Part shown: positions 59,936 through 64,000 of the stretch, in pieces
How the letters are laid out: every line of letters starts with the position of its first letter
Numbering within the stretch: the stretch's first letter is position 1
Assembly: GCA_020284085.1 (NCBI GenBank)
Contig: JACEVL010000671.1
Coordinates: 784,501-848,500 of the forward strand
From: Aporrectodea caliginosa
Taxonomy: Eukaryota > Annelida > Clitellata > Crassiclitellata > Lumbricidae
Direction: 5' to 3'
Length of the DNA: 64,000 nt
The notes under the pieces: model-generated
Told to the model about the DNA's origin: nothing
The model's database searches: none
What the model saw: the letters and a program-made list of their open reading frames with translations, nothing else
Translations under genes and position numbers: made by a program

Positions 59936-61665
59936 ACTTTTTTTTATCTCGGTCATTACAATTTAAAAATTTGCCCCACTTCGATGTGCCTAGTCAAAAA
60001 GTGTCTTTGCCCTGGAACCAATCTAGCACCATGGGACCAGTCTGCCACCACACCTGACTTTAGCAGTGCTCAGGCCAACACTCTGGAGCAATTCATCATG
60101 TCTTCTTTCTTTCGGACTTCTAGTGATTGGTCAACATGCCATCGTACAGCGGCTATGCTTATCTGTTACGTAACAGAAATGTGTGGCAACGGCTTGCGAT
60201 TCACCACTTTTGTCACTTCTGTATCACCGTTATGGTTATTCACAGGGTATCAGTCTCACTTCCTTCAACTCAGCAAACCACATCTGATGGAAAGACAGAT
60301 ATGGCTGTGGCCTTCATAACAAGAATGTCAAGAAAGTCCATCTGCATTGTGATGTGGGCTAACAGTACACTCTTACTTAATCAGATCACCCAGAAATCAG
60401 CCATGTCAAGAAATTTTTTATCAGGGCCCAGATGCCCTATCGAACATCTGGTGCTCAGATTGTTAACTTCCGATGGCAAATCTCGTTTTGACTTATAATC
60501 AATTTTATAGAATTACAAATCACTACTTTAAATCCTTCACGACTGCTCAGCTTTTATATCATAGATCTGCAAGTACTAATCATTATATACTTGTCAGTAC
60601 ATGCACGGTATATGCATGCAAGTATGCATGTATGTAACTGAAAATTTATAATGACTTTTAAAAGGGACTTGGCTGTTCCTGAAAACATTCTGAAGCACTG
60701 ATTAGTATTCACTATCAGTGTTTTGGATTTAGGAATTAATGGTTGGCAATTAATAACCGCTCTTGAGAAATTAACAGTCACAGATTCATAGATAACCATC
60801 CCAGAAACTGGCACTGTCAACAGCTATGCATTCAACATCTCTATAATCCGATGCGCTTAACTATTACATTCAAGATGTTCACTAATTCTTTTGCCAACTG
60901 ACAGTTGTAGAGTTATCGCAACAAAGAACAGTGTCACAAAACTTTGCAGATAATAAACAACTCTTGACAATAAACAAGGGTCACTATGTCAATTGTTGCA
61001 GCCCTTTACACAGAAATGTTCTAGGCCTAAGGACAATCAACAGGGATTAACACGGACACACACACAGAAACATACACAAAGAAACATCCATGCAGTCAGG
61101 CAACGCACTCACGCAAGCACGCGTGCATATGGTGTCCATCCAGATCCGGCCAATCCCCCAAAGGGAGCTGAGGCGCTTTTTCCCCGATCTGCTAATCTAC
61201 TTTAGTGCATCACTCAATCCACAATGCACATAAAAACTTAACGAAATGACTATTTCGCATGACATGCAACGAAAACAAACACATTTATAATTATAAATTA
61301 TTTCTACATATCTATACTACGTGCCTGTGGTTCTATACCTGACTTCGTTGCGCTCACATACAATTCAAGATCTAAATTTCTAAGAGCTGTGCATAATCTA
61401 ATATAAGCTAATGACAACATCATAATGCACATGTTATCAATTAGGTGACCTTTGCTTTCAAGGGAAACCACAGTCCACAGTCATTATCTGTTCCATACAT
61501 CCAGTTGAAAGCCAAATTTATGTTTAAAAAACCAGAAGCCAAGCTACGACGACTAAGCAAGTTCACACCATGTTTTCATTTACACCGGAATAACATCAAG
61601 CAACAGAGAAAGCAGCAGACCAGGCTCTAACAGTATATTCACTCAAAATTCACTGGAATATGTAA
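59936..61665. other. Intergenic, no gene seen
   Basis: Two overlapping short frames at 59984-60498 lack any family signature. No repeat is recognised apart from (CACA)-rich sequence near 61050-61090. Confidence 0.4.
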
Positions 61666-62485
61666 ATGGCAGTCTGTTACATGAACTGTCAACAACTGCA
61701 TGAAATCCACCCATGTCCGGTACATAGTGCACGGTTTGATAACCTTCTTGCAGCTGAATTTCCTCTGATATCATTCTCTACCTCTGTACGAGACCTTGGT
61801 GTCATCCTTGATCAGGAACTAACCTTTACTAAGCACCTCTCCTCTTTGTCTCGCTCCTGCTTTTACCATCTTCGTCAGCTTAGGGTCGTTGCTCGCTCTC
61901 TTTCAACCTCTGTTGCTTCTACTCTTATCCATGCCTTCGTCTGCTCACGTCTAGACTATTGCTTTTCTCTTTACACTGGTCTTCCTCAAGTCCGCTTGTC
62001 CTCCCTTGAGAGGGTCTTTCGGTCTGCGGCGCGCCTTGTTGGTTCCATTCCTCGCTGTGGTAGCGTATCCTCCTACATGCATCATACTCTACACTGGCTT
62101 CCCCTCCGGCAGCGTATCCTATATCGGCTCTGCTCTCTCGTCTGGCAAAGCGTCTTGGGTTCAGCTCCTCGCTACTTGTGCACCATCTTCACTCTCTCTT
62201 CTTCTATTAAGGGTCGCTCAGCCCTCCGTTCCTCTTCTCGGGGTGACTTCCTGGTTCCACATGCCCGCACTGCTACTATGCAGCGCCGAGCATTCTCTGT
62301 TGTTGGTCCAACAGCGTGGAATGTCTTGCCATCTTTCCTTCGGTTATCTCCTCGCATTCACTCGGCTTCCTTCTACGCCCAATTGAAGACTTTTCTGTAT
62401 GATCAGGCCTGGCTTGGGAGCGCCTCTGAGTAGAGCCCTTGAAGAGGCGCTATGAAATTTTATGATTGATTGATTGATTGATAAT
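61666..62485 (+). mobile_element. LINE RT C-terminal copy, CR1/L2-like
   Basis: An open frame of 255 codons to TAG at 62433 covers the RT thumb and C-terminal region: TSVRDLGVILDQELTF, SRLDYCFSLYTGLP, LHWLPLRQRILYRL, then MQRRAFSVVGPTAWNVLP and the ending LGSASE. After the stop come GAAGAGGCGCTATG and (TGAT)n. It is 5'-truncated with no catalytic YxDD, the longest copy in the window and the reference for the shorter ones. Confidence 0.85.
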
Positions 62486-63839
62486 AATGCCATTGACAAA
62501 GCAGTTGACTGAGCTCAAAATTCTTACAGCCATCATTTTTGTCTCACTAGATAAATCAAGTGTCGTGAATTTGTAAGCATAACAAACAAACATACAAATA
62601 TTACAGACAAACACACAGACAAAACAATCATTTAATAGATACTAGATTAAGCTATATATATTCTACACCGGAAGCTCTTGAAAACACTGTCTGTTTTGGA
62701 ACCACACCCAGAACCACCCTATAACAAGACTGCATTATAATGAAGTTAAGTTTGTACTAAATTTCGGATCAAAGTCTCTGACCAGAATTCGTATTGCATA
62801 ATACAATACGAATGCCACGATACAATTTGTATTGTAGTATTAGCAAGATTCTGAGAATTTGGAGACTCCTGACACTACAGTGCTACACTGCAATCCCAAG
62901 TGAGAAGATATAGGCCCCATCTTGTTATAATACTCAGGCCTGGATAAAGGTCTACTGGGCTCTAAACATACCTCAAGGCAGCTCCCCAAGGCTAAGGGGT
63001 CTGAGACGAGTTGTGCCCCTAGGTGACGTCTGCCCCTAGGTGATGTCTGCGGTGAAACCAACACTTTTCCATGCACAGAGCTTTCTTGAGGCAAAATTAA
63101 ATGGTCAAACCCCCAATAACTGGTATTCAACCATGGGCAAAGTTTTTAAGTGCTGTAACATTGGGCCTCTGATGCTAATGGGCTCCTAGGCAGTGGGGTA
63201 AATAGGGGGGGGTGCGGAAATAGGGGGACTGTCCCCCCCATAGTTTTGACAGTGACCCGTCAGTTCCCCCCCCCCCCAAATGCAAAAATCCGGCCTCAGA
63301 AAAATCTGTCCCCCGAAAGTCCAGTTTTCCTTTAGAATTATCTAGGAGCCAAGTAGAACTACATGCACATATTCTAGACACCGGGTTATTGAATGCTTCA
63401 CATTACAGTATTCGAAAAGCAGTAACAATATTATTGCAAGCCGTGTCTGTATTTTCTTACATCTTCCATAAATTTCAGCACCAGCTGGATAGGCAACTCG
63501 AGGTCACTGTAAAACCCAGAACCTGACCTTTAATAAACATTCTGCATCCAATTCTGAGCAAAGATCACAACACTACGGATGTCCGCTTTGACCCCTTCAA
63601 TGTCCCTCCCCCATCAGCAGATAAACAGAATAGGTCATCCAGCAGACAAAGGGGTGTTTCCTAGTGATAACGAACATTAGATGTAGATGACTCTGTCTAT
63701 CTTGGTGACTGTCACATCATAGGCTAGATAAATGTCTCCGGTTGCCCTTGCACATACCTGATAGTGCACATGAAATACGTACCAGCTGCAATGTGCTTGT
63801 TATGGGATGGGCGCTGTTGTTGGCTGCCAGAATTAGTTT
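62486..63839. other. Intergenic, no gene seen
   Basis: Unclassified AT-rich sequence with G7-C9 homopolymer runs at 63205-63277, resembling the interior of the 55009-55226 MITE but without matching termini. Confidence 0.4.
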
Positions 63840-63925
63840 TTTATTGTTTTTCATGTTTTTATATGTATGTAAACCAGAGTGGGGTTAGGCAACTGGTACA
63901 ATAAAGAATATACTTACTTACTTTT
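63840..63925 (+). mobile_element. LINE-type tail with (CTTA)n
   Basis: GGCAACTGGTACAATAAAGA followed by ATATACTTACTTACTT. Same 3' end family as 6700-6765. Confidence 0.6.
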
Positions 63926-64000
63926 TTTCCAGTGATAATTAACACACAGGCCTCACAATCAACCTTTCAGCTGTTACTAGCATGACAAACTCATCCCAAT

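Noticed and set aside
59984..60498. Two overlapping frames over about 100 codons
   Set aside because: Neither shows family motifs and both strands look equally open; insufficient support.

Overview
This is animal nuclear DNA. Genes are split by GT-AG introns of a few hundred to a few thousand bases, intergenic DNA is AT-rich, and tRNA-derived SINEs, 5'-truncated LINEs, hAT-type miniature transposons (8-bp target duplications) and one Ty3/Gypsy LTR element are abundant. Gene content (a CLC-7 exchanger, a survivin, a SOCS-box protein) and repeat style fit a marine invertebrate, but the sequence does not name a phylum.

Layout. 1-16.2 kb (+): the last 19 coding exons of a CLCN7-type lysosomal chloride/proton exchanger; its 5' exons lie left of the window. 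All exon junctions were phased by hand and stay in frame to a TAG at 16239. The introns carry SINEs, LINE tails and a 978-bp hAT element. 16.2-21 kb: 3' flank with repeats and a 535-bp hAT MITE. 21.05-25.40 kb: a complete but internally deleted Ty3/Gypsy element on the minus strand, with LTRs that look identical, a 4-bp target duplication, PBS and polypurine tract, and fragments of gag, protease, RT and integrase. 26.1-30.3 kb (+): a four-exon survivin (BIRC5) gene of 142 codons with all four BIR zinc ligands. 30.3-35.5 kb: no coding signal; part may be 3' UTR of the next gene. 35.5-41.8 kb (-): a two-coding-exon gene for a 453-residue protein ending in a SOCS box, whose intron holds a decayed 1.86-kb hAT transposon. 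41.9-64 kb: no supported host gene; SINEs, LINE ends, MITEs, mini- and microsatellites.

No operon-like link between the genes is seen. CLC-7 acts in lysosomes, survivin in the chromosomal passenger complex, and the SOCS-box protein is a likely Cullin-RING substrate receptor of unknown target. The most distinctive content is the repeat fraction: at least seven DNA-transposon insertions with readable target duplications, a SINE whose 3' end matches that of the local LINE family, a roughly 24-unit minisatellite in the LTR U3, and inverted transposon arms around the survivin promoter and first exon. I found no convincing new multi-gene system.
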